64,000 bases of DNA, taken from contig RPFO01000041.1 of assembly GCA_009746045.1 (NCBI GenBank), forward strand, positions 4,864,420 through 4,928,419, read 5' to 3'. Within the stretch, counting starts at the first letter, position 1; every line of letters begins with the position of its first letter. The notes beneath the pieces are model-generated. The model had not been told where the DNA came from. It saw nothing but the letters and a program-made list of their open reading frames with translations, and ran no database searches. This DNA comes from Mesostigma viride (Eukaryota > Streptophyta > Mesostigmatophyceae > Mesostigmatales > Mesostigmataceae). This document shows, piece after piece, positions 22,701 to 34,700 of this stretch. Position numbers and translations under genes: made by a program.

Positions 22701-25700
22701 TCGTGGGCACCGCGCACGCTGCTCGTGTCATGGGCACGCTGCTCGTGTCGTGGGCACGCTGCTCGTGTCATGTGCACACTGCTCGTGTCATGGGCACTGC
22801 GCACGCTGCTCGTGTCATGGGCACGCTGCTCGTGTCATGGGCACGCTGCTCGTGCCATGGGCACGCTGCTCGTGCCATGGGCACGCTGCTCGTGTCATGT
22901 GCACGCTGCTCGTGTCATGGGCATGCTGCTCGTGTCATGTGCACGCTGCTCGTGTCATGTGCACGCTGCTCGTGTCGTGGGCACGCTGCTCGTGTCGTGG
23001 GCACGCTGCTCGTGTCATGGGCACGCTGCTCGTGTCATGTGCACGCTGCTCGTGTCGTGGGCACGCTGCTCGTGTCGTGGGCACGCTGCTCGTGTCGTGG
23101 GCACGCTGCTCGTGTCATGGGCACGCTGCTCGTGTCATGGGCACGCTGCTCGTGTCGTGGGCACGCTGCTCGTGTCATGGGCACCGCGCACGCTGCTCGT
23201 GTCATGTGCACGCTGCTCGTGTCATGGGCACCGCGCAAGCTGCTCGTGTCATGTGCGTGCTGGTCGTGTCATGGGCACGCTGCTCGTGTCATGGGCACGC
23301 TGCTCGTGTCATGGGCACCGCGCACGCTGCTCGTGTCATGGGCACGCTGCTCGTGTCATGGGCATGCTGCTCGTGTCATGTGCACGCTGCTCGTGTCATG
23401 GGCACGCTGCTCGTGTCATGGGCACGCTGCTCGCGTCGTGGGCACGCTGCTCGTGTCATGTGCACGCTGCTCGTGTCGTGGGCACGCTGCTCGTGTCATG
23501 GGCACCGCGCACGCTGCTCGTTTCGTGGGCATGCTGCTCGTGCCATTGGCACGCTGCTCGTGCCATGGGCACGCTGCTCGTGCCATGGGCACGCTGCTCG
23601 TGCCATGGGCACGCTGCTCGTGCCATGGGCACGCTGCTCGTGTCATGGGTACCGCGCACGCTGCTCGTGTCATGGGCATGCTGCTCGTGTCATGGGCACG
23701 CTGCTCGTGTCATGTGCACGCTGCTCGTGTCATGGGCACCGCGCACGCTGCTCGTGTCATGGGCATGCTGCTCGTGTCATGGGCACGCTGCTCGTGTCAT
23801 GGGCATGCTGCTCGTGCCATGTGCACGCTGCTCGTGTCATGGGCACCGCGCACGCTGCTCGTGTCATGGGCATGCTGCTCGAGTCATGTGCACGCTGCTC
23901 GTGTCATGGGCACCGCGCACGCTGCTCGTTTCGTGGGCATGCTGCTCGTGTCATGGGCACCAGGCATCCGCTTGAAGAAGTAGCACGGCTTCGCGCTGCT
24001 ACCAGCAAAGTAGCGATGCAAATCCCACTCTCTGTCGGGTAAATGGCGTGGGAATGAACTGACTGACTGTTCTGTGGGAACGAACTGACTGACTTTGAGG
24101 ATTGCCACAGTTACGCTTGCCCTTGCGCATGCTAGCCTTAGACAATGCCCACAGTCATGCTTGCCCTTGCGTATGCTAGCATCAAACACCCCATGTGCGA
24201 CCTCTTTTTTGGCTTGTATGGCAGAAGTAGCCTGGCAGCTCTTGCCACCCTCTTATCGTACAGGAGCTAACCTCTACAGGGTTGCGTGTGCTGGCGCTTT
24301 GTCACACCTCGGCCTTGCTGCACCTTGCTGTTGGCAGATTGAGGAGGAGAGGGAGCTGCTGGCGTCGGAGCAGCCAAGTACCGACAAGAAAGGTGCGTTA
24401 GAGTGCCTGGTTTTTCTGCCCTGCTCATCTGCGTACTTATCAGTCACAGTATTATTAATGATAATGCCTGTTTTTATCTGCCCTGTTCTCATTGTGTATT
24501 CATCAGGAATGGGAGCTGTTTGCTCAGTCTGCATGTAACCAGGGACTCTCCCAACAGGGCCACGCTGACAGGACCGAATGTGTCCAGTTGGAGGTTAGAA
24601 AATCACGACATCGATGTCACAGGGTACACTCGGTTAGGCCATCTAACGGTTTTCTCCTTTCAATGCCGTTGGGCCACAGTCCTAGCGCTGCGCCTGCATT
24701 TCATCCTGTGACGCACAATCCTCTCTATCGTCATGGGATGATCTGTGTGCCCCCGGGCTTGTGTGTGGCGCTGCGCCTGTCGCTCGTGGCTTATTTTTCG
24801 TCTTACATCGCCTCCCCGCCATCCCTATCGCCTCTCCCTTGTTGATAGTTGCCTCTCCCTTGTTGATTTCCCCCTCTCCCTTGTTGATTTCCCCCTCTCC
24901 CTTGTTGATAGTTGCCTCTCCCTTGTTGGTAGTTTCCTCTCCCTTGTTGATAGTTGCCTCTCCCTTATTGATTGTTGCCTCTCCCTTGTTGATAGTTACC
25001 TCTCCCTTATTGATAGTTACCTCTCCCTTGTTGGTAGTTGCCTCTCCCTTGTTGATTTCCCCCTCTCCCTGGTTGATAGTTGCCTCTCCGTTATTGATAG
25101 TTGCCTCTCCCTTGTTGATTTCCCCCTCTCCCTTGTTGATAGTTGCCTCTCCCTTGTTGATTTCCCCCTCTCCCTTGTTGATAGTTGCCTCTCCCTTGTT
25201 GATAGTTGCCTCTCCCTTGTTGATAGTTGCCTCTCCCTTGTTGATTTCCCCCTCTCCCTTGTTGGTAGTTTCCTCTCCCTTGTTGATAGTTGCCTCTCCC
25301 TTATTGATGGTTGCCTCTCCCTTGTTGATAGTTGCCTCTCCCTTGTTGATAGTTGCCTCTCCCTTATTGATAGTTGCCTCTCCCTTGTTGGTAGTTGCCT
25401 CTCCCTTGTTGATAGTTGCCTCTCCCTTATTGATGGTTGCCTCTCCCTTGTTGATAGTTGCCTCTCCCTTATTGATAGTTGCCTCTCCCTTATTGATAGT
25501 TGCCTCTCCCTTGTTGATAGTTGCCTCTCCCTTGTTGATAGTTGCCTCTCCCTTGTTGATAGTTGCCTCTCCCTTATTGATAGTTGCATCTCCCTTGTTG
25601 ATATCCCCCTCTCCCTGGTTGATTTCCCCCTCTCCCTTGTTGAAAGTTGCCTCTCCCTTGTTGATTTCCCCCTCTCCCTTGTTGATTTCCCCCTCTCCCT

Positions 25701-28700
25701 TGTTGATAGTTACCTCTCCCTTATGGATAGTTGCCTCTCCCTTGTTGATAGTTGCCTCTCCCTTGTTGATTTCCCCCTCTCCCTTGTTGATTTCCCCCTC
25801 TCCCTTGTTGATAGTTACCTCTCCCTTATGGATAGTTGCCTCTCCCTTGTTGATAGTTGCCTCTCCCTTGTTGATTTCCCCCTCTCCCTTGTTGATAGTT
25901 GCCTCTCCCTTGTTGATTTCCCCTCTCCCTTGTTGATTTCCCCCTCTCCCTTGTTGATAGTTGCCTCTCCCTTATGGATAGTTGCCTCTCCCTTGTTGAT
26001 AGTTGCCTCTCCCTTGTTGATTTCCCCCTCTCCCTTGTTGATTTCCCCCTCTCCCTTGTTGATAATTGCCTCTCCCTTGTTGATAGTTGCCTCTCCATTG
26101 TTGATAGTTGCCTCTCCCTTGTTGATTTCCCCCTCTCCCTTGTTGATAGTTACCTCTCCCTTATGGATAGTTGCCTCTCCCTTGTTGGTAGTTGCCTCTC
26201 CCTTATTGATAGTTGCCTCTCCCTTGTTGATTTCCCCCTCTCCCTTGTTGATAGTTGCCTCTCCCATGTTGATAGTTGCCTCTCCCTTGTTGATTTCCCC
26301 CTCTCCCTTGTTGATTTCCCCCTCTCCCTTGTTGATAGTTGCCTCTCCCTTGTTGATAGTTGCCTCTCCCTTATTGATGGTTGCCTCTCCCTTGTTGATA
26401 GTTGCCTCTCCCTTGTTGATAGTTGCCTCTCCCTTGTTGATTTCCCCCTCTCCCTTGTTGATAGTTGCCTCTCCCTTGTTGATTTCCCCCTCTCCCTTGT
26501 TGATAGTTACCTCTCCCTTATGGATAGTTGCCTCTCCCTTGTTGATAGTTGCCTCTCCCTTGTTGAAAGTTGCCTCTCCCTTGTTGATTTCCCCCTCTCT
26601 CTTGTTGATTTCCCCCTCTCCCTTGTTGATAGTTGCCTCTCCCTTGTTGATAGTTGCCTCTCCATTGTTGATAGTTGCCTCTCCCTTGTTGATTTCCCCC
26701 TCTCCCTTGTTGATAGTTACCTCTCCCTTATGGATAGTTGCCTCTCCCTTGTTGGTAGTTGCCTCTCCCTTATTGATAGTTGCCTCTCCCTTGTTGATTT
26801 CCCCCTCTCCCTTGTTGATAGTTGCCTCTCCCATGTTGATAGTTGCCTCTCCCTTGTTGATTTCCCCCTCTCCCTTGTTGATTTCCCCCTCTCCCTTGTT
26901 GATAGTTGCCTCTCCCTTGTTGATAGTTGCCTCTCCCTTATTGATGGTTGCCTCTCCCTTGTTGATAGTTGCCTCTCCCTTGTTGATAGTTGCCTCTCCC
27001 TTGTTGATTTCCCCCTCTCCCTTGTTGATTTCCCCCTCTCCCTTGTTGATAATTGCCTCTCCCTGGTTGATAGTTGCCTCTCCCTTGTTGATAGTTGCCT
27101 CTCCCTTGTTGATAGTTGCCTCTCCATTGTTGATAGTTGCCTCTCCATCGTTGATTTCCCCCTCTCCCTTGTTGATAGTTGCCTCTCCCTTGTTGATAGT
27201 TGCCTCTCCCTTGTTGAAAGTTGCCTCTCCCTTGTTGATTTCCCCCTCTCCCTTATTGATAGTTGCCTCTCCCTTGTTGATTTTCCCCTCTCCCTTGTTG
27301 ATTTCCCCCTCTCCCTTGTTGATAGTTGCCTCTCCCTTGTTGATAGTTGCCTCTCCCTTGTTGATTTCCCCCTCTCCCTTGTTGGTAGTTTCCTCTCCCT
27401 TGTTGATAGTTGCCTCTCCCTTATTGATGGTTGCCTCTCCCTTGTTGATAGTTGCCTCTCCCTTATTGATAGTTGCCTCTCCCTTGTTGGTAGTTGCCTC
27501 TCCCTTGTTGATAGTTGCCTCTCCCTTGTTGATTGTTGCCTCTCCCTTGTTGATAGTTGCCTCTCCCTTATTGATAGTTGCCTCTCCCTTATTGATAGTT
27601 GCCTCTCCCTTATTGATGTCCCCCTCTCCCTTGTTGATAGTTGCCTCTCCCTTGTTGATTTCCCCCTCTCCCTTGTTGATTTCCCCCTCTCCCTTGTTGA
27701 TAGTTGCCTCTCCCTTGTTGATTTCCCCCTCTCCCTTGTTGATTTCCCCCTCTCCCTTGTTGATAGTTGCCTCTCCCTTGTTGATTTCCCCTCTCCCTTG
27801 TTGATAGTTACCTCTCCCTTGTTGAAAGTTGGCTCTCCCTTGTTGATAGTTGCCTCTCCCTTATTGATAGTTGCCTCTCCCTTGTTGGTAGTTGCCTCTC
27901 CCTTGTTGATTTCCCCCTCTCCCTGGTTGATTTCCCCCTCTCCCTTGTTGATAGTTGCCTCTCCCTTGTTGATTTCCCCCTCTCCCTTATTGATAGTTGC
28001 CTCTCCCTTGTTGAAAGTTGCCTCTCCCTTGTTGATTTCCCCCTCTCCCTTGTTGATAGTTGCCTCTCCCTTGTTGATTTCCCCCTCTCCCTTGTTGATA
28101 GTTGCCTCTCCCTTGTTGATAGTTGCCTCTCCCTTGTTGGTATTTGCCTCTCCCTTATTGATAGTTGCCTCTCCCTTGTTGATTTCCCCCTCTCCCTTGT
28201 TGATAGTTGCCTCTCCCATGTTGATAGTTGCCTCTCCCTTGTTGATAGTTGCCTCTCCCTTGTTGATAGTTGCCTCTCCATTGTTGATAGTTGCCTCTCC
28301 ATCGTTGATTTCCCCCTCTCCCTTGTTGATAGTTGCCTCTCCCTTGTTGATAGTTGCCTCTCCCTTGTTGAAAGTTGCCTCTCCCTTGTTGATTTCCCCC
28401 TCTCCCTTATTGATAGTTGCCTCTCCCTTGTTGATTTTCCCCTCTCCCTTGTTGATTTCCCCCTCTCCCTTGTTGATAGTTGCCTCTCCCTTGTTGATAG
28501 TTGCCTCTCCCTTGTTGATTTCCCCCTCTCCCTTGTTGGTAGTTTCCTCTCCCTTGTTGATAGTTGCCTCTCCCTTATTGATGGTTGCCTCTCCCTTGTT
28601 GATAGTTGCCTCTCCCTTATTGATAGTTGCCTCTCCCTTGTTGGTAGTTGCCTCTCCCTTGTTGATAGTTGCCTCTCCCTTATTGATGGTTGCCTCTCCC

Positions 28701-31700
28701 TTGTTGATAGTTGCCTCTCCCTTATTGATAGTTGCCTCTCCCTTATTGATAGTTGCCTCTCCCTTATTGATGTCCCCCTCTCCCTTGTTGATAGTTGCCT
28801 CTCCCTTGTTGATTTCCCCCTCTCCCTTGTTGATTTCCCCCTCTCCCTTGTTGATAGTTGCCTCTCCCTTGTTGATTTCCCCCTCTCCCTTGTTGATTTC
28901 CCCCTCTCCCTTGTTGATAGTTGCCTCTCCCTTGTTGATTTCCCCTCTCCCTTGTTGATAGTTACCTCTCCCTTGTTGAAAGTTGCCTCTCCCTTGTTGA
29001 TAGTTGCCTCTCCCTTATTGATAGTTGCCTCTCCCTTGTTGGTAGTTGCCTCTCCCTTGTTGATTTCCCCCTCTCCCTGGTTGATTTCCCCCTCTCCCTT
29101 GTTGATAGTTGCCTCTCCCTTGTTGATTTCCCCCTCTCCCTTATTGATAGTTGCCTCTCCCTTGTTGAAAGTTGCCTCTCCCTTGTTGATTTCCCCCTCT
29201 CCCTTGTTGATAGTTGCCTCTCCCTTGTTGATTTCCCCCTCTCCCTTGTTGATAGTTGCCTCTCCCTTGTTGATAGTTGCCTCTCCCTTGTTGGTAGTTG
29301 CCTCTCCCTTATTGATAGTTGCCTCTCCCTTGTTGATTTCCCCCTCTCCCTTGTTGATAGTTGCCTCTCCCATGTTGATAGTTGCCTCTCCCTTGTTGAT
29401 AGTTGCCTCTCCCTTATTGATAGTTGCCTCTCCCTTGTTGATATCCCCCTCTCCCTGGTTGATTTCCCCCTCTCCCTTGTTGAAAGTTGCCTCTCCCTTG
29501 TTGATTTCCCCCTCTCCCTTGTTGATAGTTGCCTCTCCCTTGTTGATTTCCCCCTCTCCCTTGTTGATAGTTGCCTCTCCCTTGTTGATTTCCCCCTCTC
29601 CCTTGTTGATTTCCCCCTCTCCCTTGTTGATAGTTACCTCTCCCTTATGGATAGTTGCCTCTCCCTTGTTGATAGTTGCCTCTCCCTTGTTGATAGTTGC
29701 CTCTCCCTTGTTGATTTCCCCCTCTCCCTTGTTGATTTCCCCCTCTCCCTTGTTGATAGTTGCCTCTCCCTTGTTGATTTCCCCCTCTCCCTTGTTGATA
29801 GTTACCTCTCCCTTATGGATAGTTGCCTCTCCCTTGTTGATAGTTGCCTCTCCCTTGTTGAAAGTTGCCTCTCCCTTATTGATTTCCCCCTCTCCCTTGT
29901 TGATAGTTGCCTCTCCCTTGTTGATAGTTGCCTCTCCCTTGTTGATAGTTGCCTCTCCCTTGTTGATTTCCCCCTCTCCCTTGTTGATAGTTGCCTCTCC
30001 CTTGTTGATAGTTGCCTCTCCCTTGTTGATAGTTGCCTCTCCCTTGTTGATAGTTGCCTCTCCCTTGTTGATTTCCCCCTCTCCCTTGTTGATAGTTGCC
30101 TCTCCCTTGTTGATAGTTGCCTCTCCCTTGTTGATAGTTGCCTCTCCCTTGTTGATAGTTGCCTCTCCCTTATTGATTTCCCCCTCTCCCTTGTTGATAG
30201 TTGCCTCTCCCTTGTTGATAGTTGCCTCTCCCTTGTTGATAGTTGCCTCTCCCTTGTTGTTTTCCCCCTCTCCCTTGTTGATAGTTGCCTCTCCCTTGTT
30301 GATTTCCCCCTCTCCCTTGTTGATAGTTGCCTCTCCCTTGTTGATAGTTGCCTCTCCCTTGTTGATAGTTGCCTCTCCCTTGTTGATAGTTGCCTCTCCC
30401 TTATTGATTTCCCCCTCTCCCTTGTTGATAGTTGCCTCTCCCTTGTTGATAGTTGCCTCTCCCTTGTTGATAGTTGCCTCTCCCTTGTTGATAGTTGCCT
30501 CTCCCTTGTTGATTTCCCCCTCTCCCTTGTTGATAGTTGCCTCTCCCTTGTTGATTTCCCCCTCTCCCTTGTTGATTTCCCCCTCTCCCTTGTTGATAGT
30601 TGCCTCTCCCTTGTTGATAGTTGCCTCTCCCTTGTTGATAGTTGCCTCTCCCTTATTGATAGTTGCCTCTCCCGTGTTGATTTGTAACGGCATGACCCCC
30701 CTGCCCTCCCCCTGCTTTTGAGCACCCATCGTGGCGCGGCACCAGTAGCGGGAATACGTCGCTTTATTTGGCTCATTGTGCTATTGTTCTGGGACGGCAT
30801 TCCCCTCACCCATCGTGCCTCCCTTTATGTGCCCCCAGTCCTGGCGCTGCGCCAGCAGAGGGAATATGTCCCCTTCCGTGACACGGCCGGGCAGACCTAC
30901 TACGTCCACTTTGGGCAGGGAGTGCAGACCTACTTCCCTCCCTGGGAGATTCGGTACCAGTGGGCCGCGCGCCGCATTCAGCGCGAGTGGCGTGCGTGGG
31001 TGGAGTGGGCGCGCAAAGTGGTGGCGGCAACGGTGACGATTCAGGTGGGCAGGTCACCTGGGGTTGGGGGCAAACACAGCAACAAGCATGTAGGCAAACA
31101 CAGTCTGTCTGTCTCACCTGCACACTCACACACACGAGCACACTTATTCACACGGGTGCATGCACGCAACAAATCGGCACATCTGGGCGCTTTGTTTATT
31201 TTGCCAATACTTATTTTCCCCCCCATTTCTCATGTGCGACGAGGTTCCCCTTTGTCACACACTCCGACCCCCCAACCCCACCCCCCCCCCCACCCATCCA
31301 CCCCCCACCCTTTAATGCCCCCCCCCCCCTGTTCACGTGCCCCCCAGCGCTACTACCGTGGCCACTTGGTGCGTACGGCCGTCGGCATGTGGAGGGAGCA
31401 ACGCGAGCTGCGGCGCCAGCTGGCGCGAGAGGAGCGCGCAGCCATCACCATCCAGCGGGCGTTCCGACGGCACCTCACACGGTTGGACATCCGGCTGGTC
31501 GCGCTGGAGGATGCATCAGCTACCATCATACAGTCCTACTGGAGGCACGTGGACAGCCCCCATGTTGCGCTGTATGAGGAGACTAGTACGCGGGACGCAC
31601 GTGGACAGCCCCCATGTTGCGCTGTATGAGGAGACTAGTACGCGGGACGCACGTGGACAGCCCCCATGTTGCGCTGTATGAGGAGACTAGTACGCGGGAC

Positions 31701-34700
31701 GCACGTGGACAGCCCCCATGTTGCGCTGTATGAGGAGACTAGTACGCGGGACGCACGTGGACAGCCCCCATGTTGCGCTGTATGAGGAGACTAGTACGCG
31801 GGACGCACGTGGACAGCCCCCATGTTGCGCTGTATGAGGAGACTAGTACGCGGGACGCACGTGGACAGCCCCCATGTTGCGCTGTATGAGGAGACTAGTA
31901 CGCGGGACGCACGTGGACAGCCCCCATGTTGCGCTGTATGAGGAGACTAGTACGCGGGACGCACGTGGACAGCCCCCATGTTGCGCTGTATGAGGAGACT
32001 AGTACGCGGGACGCACGTGGACAGCCCCCATGTTGCGCTGTATGAGGAGACTAGTACGCGGGACGCACGTGGACAGCCCCCATGTTGCGCTGTATGAGGA
32101 GACTAGTACGCGGGACGCACGTGGACAGCCCTCGTTATTTCATGGGAAGAGTGCTACTCCTAGTTATGCAATAGGAAGCATGCATACCCGGATAGCCCTT
32201 GATGGCGCTGGAGGAGGCGACAGCCCTGGTTGCGGTCCGTCGGTGACGACGGACCGTAGCTGTTTGTAGTGTATGCAAGCTTGTGGTGCTCAAGGATGTC
32301 TTGGCCAAAATCATACAGGCTCACTGGAGGCGTTTGGAATAGTGCTACATGACAGTCTTGCTATATAGTTTACTGTTATCATGAATTTGTAATATCTAAA
32401 AGGCATGTTGTGGATAGACTCTGTTTCTTTGTCATGTTCACTGCGTATGGATCGTTAGCCCCCCCCCTCCCGGGCCCTCCTAATGGAGGCGCAATAAAAG
32501 GCGCCATTGAGCCGCGATGGGGGTTCCCTGTATGCATGATTGGACCGCTTATTCCGGGTACAAGCTCCATAGCCCCACGTTGCCTCCAGACGAACCGTGA
32601 TTGTCTCCAGAGAGCCCATCAGCTCTCTTTCACTTTTCCGCATGGGATGGAGTAGGCCACCTCTGGCATCGGTCACCTCCCCCGATGTGAGATAGAGATA
32701 GATAACCGCTGCTATGTTGTCTGCCCACCAAGAATCGACAGGCATGCGACGTCGGGCAGCATGCCCCCTCGGGCAGCTCGCTTACTGCAGTAAAAGATTG
32801 AGCGCATTGATGTGTTGCCTTTTGTCTGTCATGTATGCGCGGACAGTGCCTGTCTACTTTACTGCGGTGCATCATGCTCAATACGCCCCCCCCCCCCCCC
32901 CCCCCCTTCACTGCATGCCGCGTGTGATGCAACCTTCTGGCAATGCCACCAGGGGCTACCTGGCGCGGCAAATGTACAAGCGACACCTGGCGGCGCGCAC
33001 CATCCAGACCGCGTGGCGGCGCCACATGGCGCAGGCAGAGGCGGACGCGCGTGCGCAAGCATACATGAACACGTGCGGCCTCTTCGGCTTGCCACCCATC
33101 AGGGTGCCGCATGAGCTGAGGTGGATCATGAAGGAGTTCCAGGCGGCGCCCCTGCCAGGTAGGGGCGTGGGTTCTTACCTCAGGTCGGCGCTTGGTTATC
33201 TGCCTTCGCTACTGCCAGGTAGGGTCATGGGTAAGTCAACTCTGATAGGCGCACAGTTATCTACCCTTTCCTATCAAGGTCTCTAACAACCCAGACCCAT
33301 GTCAAACATGTTTCTCTGTTGTGGCACGTCCCTCCTCCAGCGGGCTGGTCAGAACGGCCCAACCCCGCGTTCGACCCCGTCACCGGTGGCCGGAGGAGCA
33401 AGTCGTCAGGGCCCCTGGAAGACCTCGACGACGAGACCCTCGCGGCCGATGCGGCGCTGCGTGCGGCCCGCGGGGAGGCTGACGGGGCTGACTTGACCCC
33501 CCGGCCCACGCTGTACTTCCACGACCAGGACCGCGTGGCCAGCGACATCCACCCCCTGCTGGGGGCGTTCTCTGGGCTGTATCATAAGCTGGCGGTGGAC
33601 GAGCCGCACCCGGTCATGTGGGCGTGGTATAAATGTGTGTATTTCCGTCTCAAGCCCTATTTCGGGGATGACCAGCTCAAGTGGTACTCCATCAACTACC
33701 TGCCCAGGTGCGTTTGAGATTGATAGTGGCTACTGCATCGGTCGTAAGATTGTTACATTATTAGTTGCCCTATTTCGGGGATGACCAGCTCAAGTGGTAT
33801 TCCATCGACTAACAGTCCCCCGGTCAATGACGCGCTCCTTCCTCTTGACTGCATTACTGTCCACCTCTACTGTGTACCTATTCCGTCCTGACCCTCCCCT
33901 CCCACCTTTCCCACAGACAGACACACATGCATGAGCCCATTAAACACCAGCCTGATCCGTATGGACCCATCCTCCCCCGTCCTCATTTCTCCCTCCCCCC
34001 CCCCCCCCCCAGGCCGATGACGCGCTCCTTCCCCGAGCCGCAGGAGGTGCGGGACATGGCGGACTATCTGGGTATTGACCCTGTAACGGAGGGCCCGCTG
34101 CTGTGGGTGGCGCGGCAGAGCGTGCAGGTGGGTGCGACGTGGCTGCTATCACAGATATAATACAAGTGGCTGCTAAAATTCTAGTAAATAGAATATTGCC
34201 AGCATTATATAAATGGCACGGCACCCCCCTCCCTCCCTCCCTCCCTCCCTCCCTCCCTCCCTCCTCCTCCCTCCCTCCCTCCCTCCCTCCCTCCCTCCTC
34301 CTCCCTCCCTCCCTCCCTCCTCCCTCCCTCCCTCCCTCCTCCCTCCCTCCCTCCCTCCCTCCCTCCCTCCCTCCCTCCTCCCTCCCTCCCTCCCCCTCCC
34401 TCCCTCCCTCCCTCCCTCCCTCCCTCCCTCCCTCCCTCTCAACATCCCCACCCACCTCCAACAAAGAGGTTGGATTCGAATATTTTTTAGCCTACGACCC
34501 CGCCCTGACAGCTTGCTGCCCCAAACCTCCCAAGATGACCTGCTGCCCGAAAACCTCCCAAGACAACTCGCTGCCCCTAAGCCCCCCGTGACCACTCGCT
34601 GCCCTTGCTGTTGACAACCTGCTGCCCCCTTCCACACCCACCCTGCCCCATTCGACACCCGCCCTGTCGACTGGACAGCTGGCGCTCCCCCTGGGCTTTG

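Noticed and set aside
15752-24042. Three plus-strand frames of about 2,650 codons as one giant gene
   Set aside because: They are produced by the stop-free 20/27-bp unit. Real splice sites, phases and WW homology place exon 5 and exon 6 on either side, so the array is intronic.
24745-30809. Long frames on both strands in the 21-bp array
   Set aside because: The unit length is a multiple of 3 and no domain, start context or conserved end is seen. Exons 6 and 7 flank it with matching phase.
31551-31552. GT donor after CAC for exon 8
   Set aside because: It would leave phase 0, and exon 9 would then be read out of frame; the GC donor seven bases earlier restores the IQ consensus.
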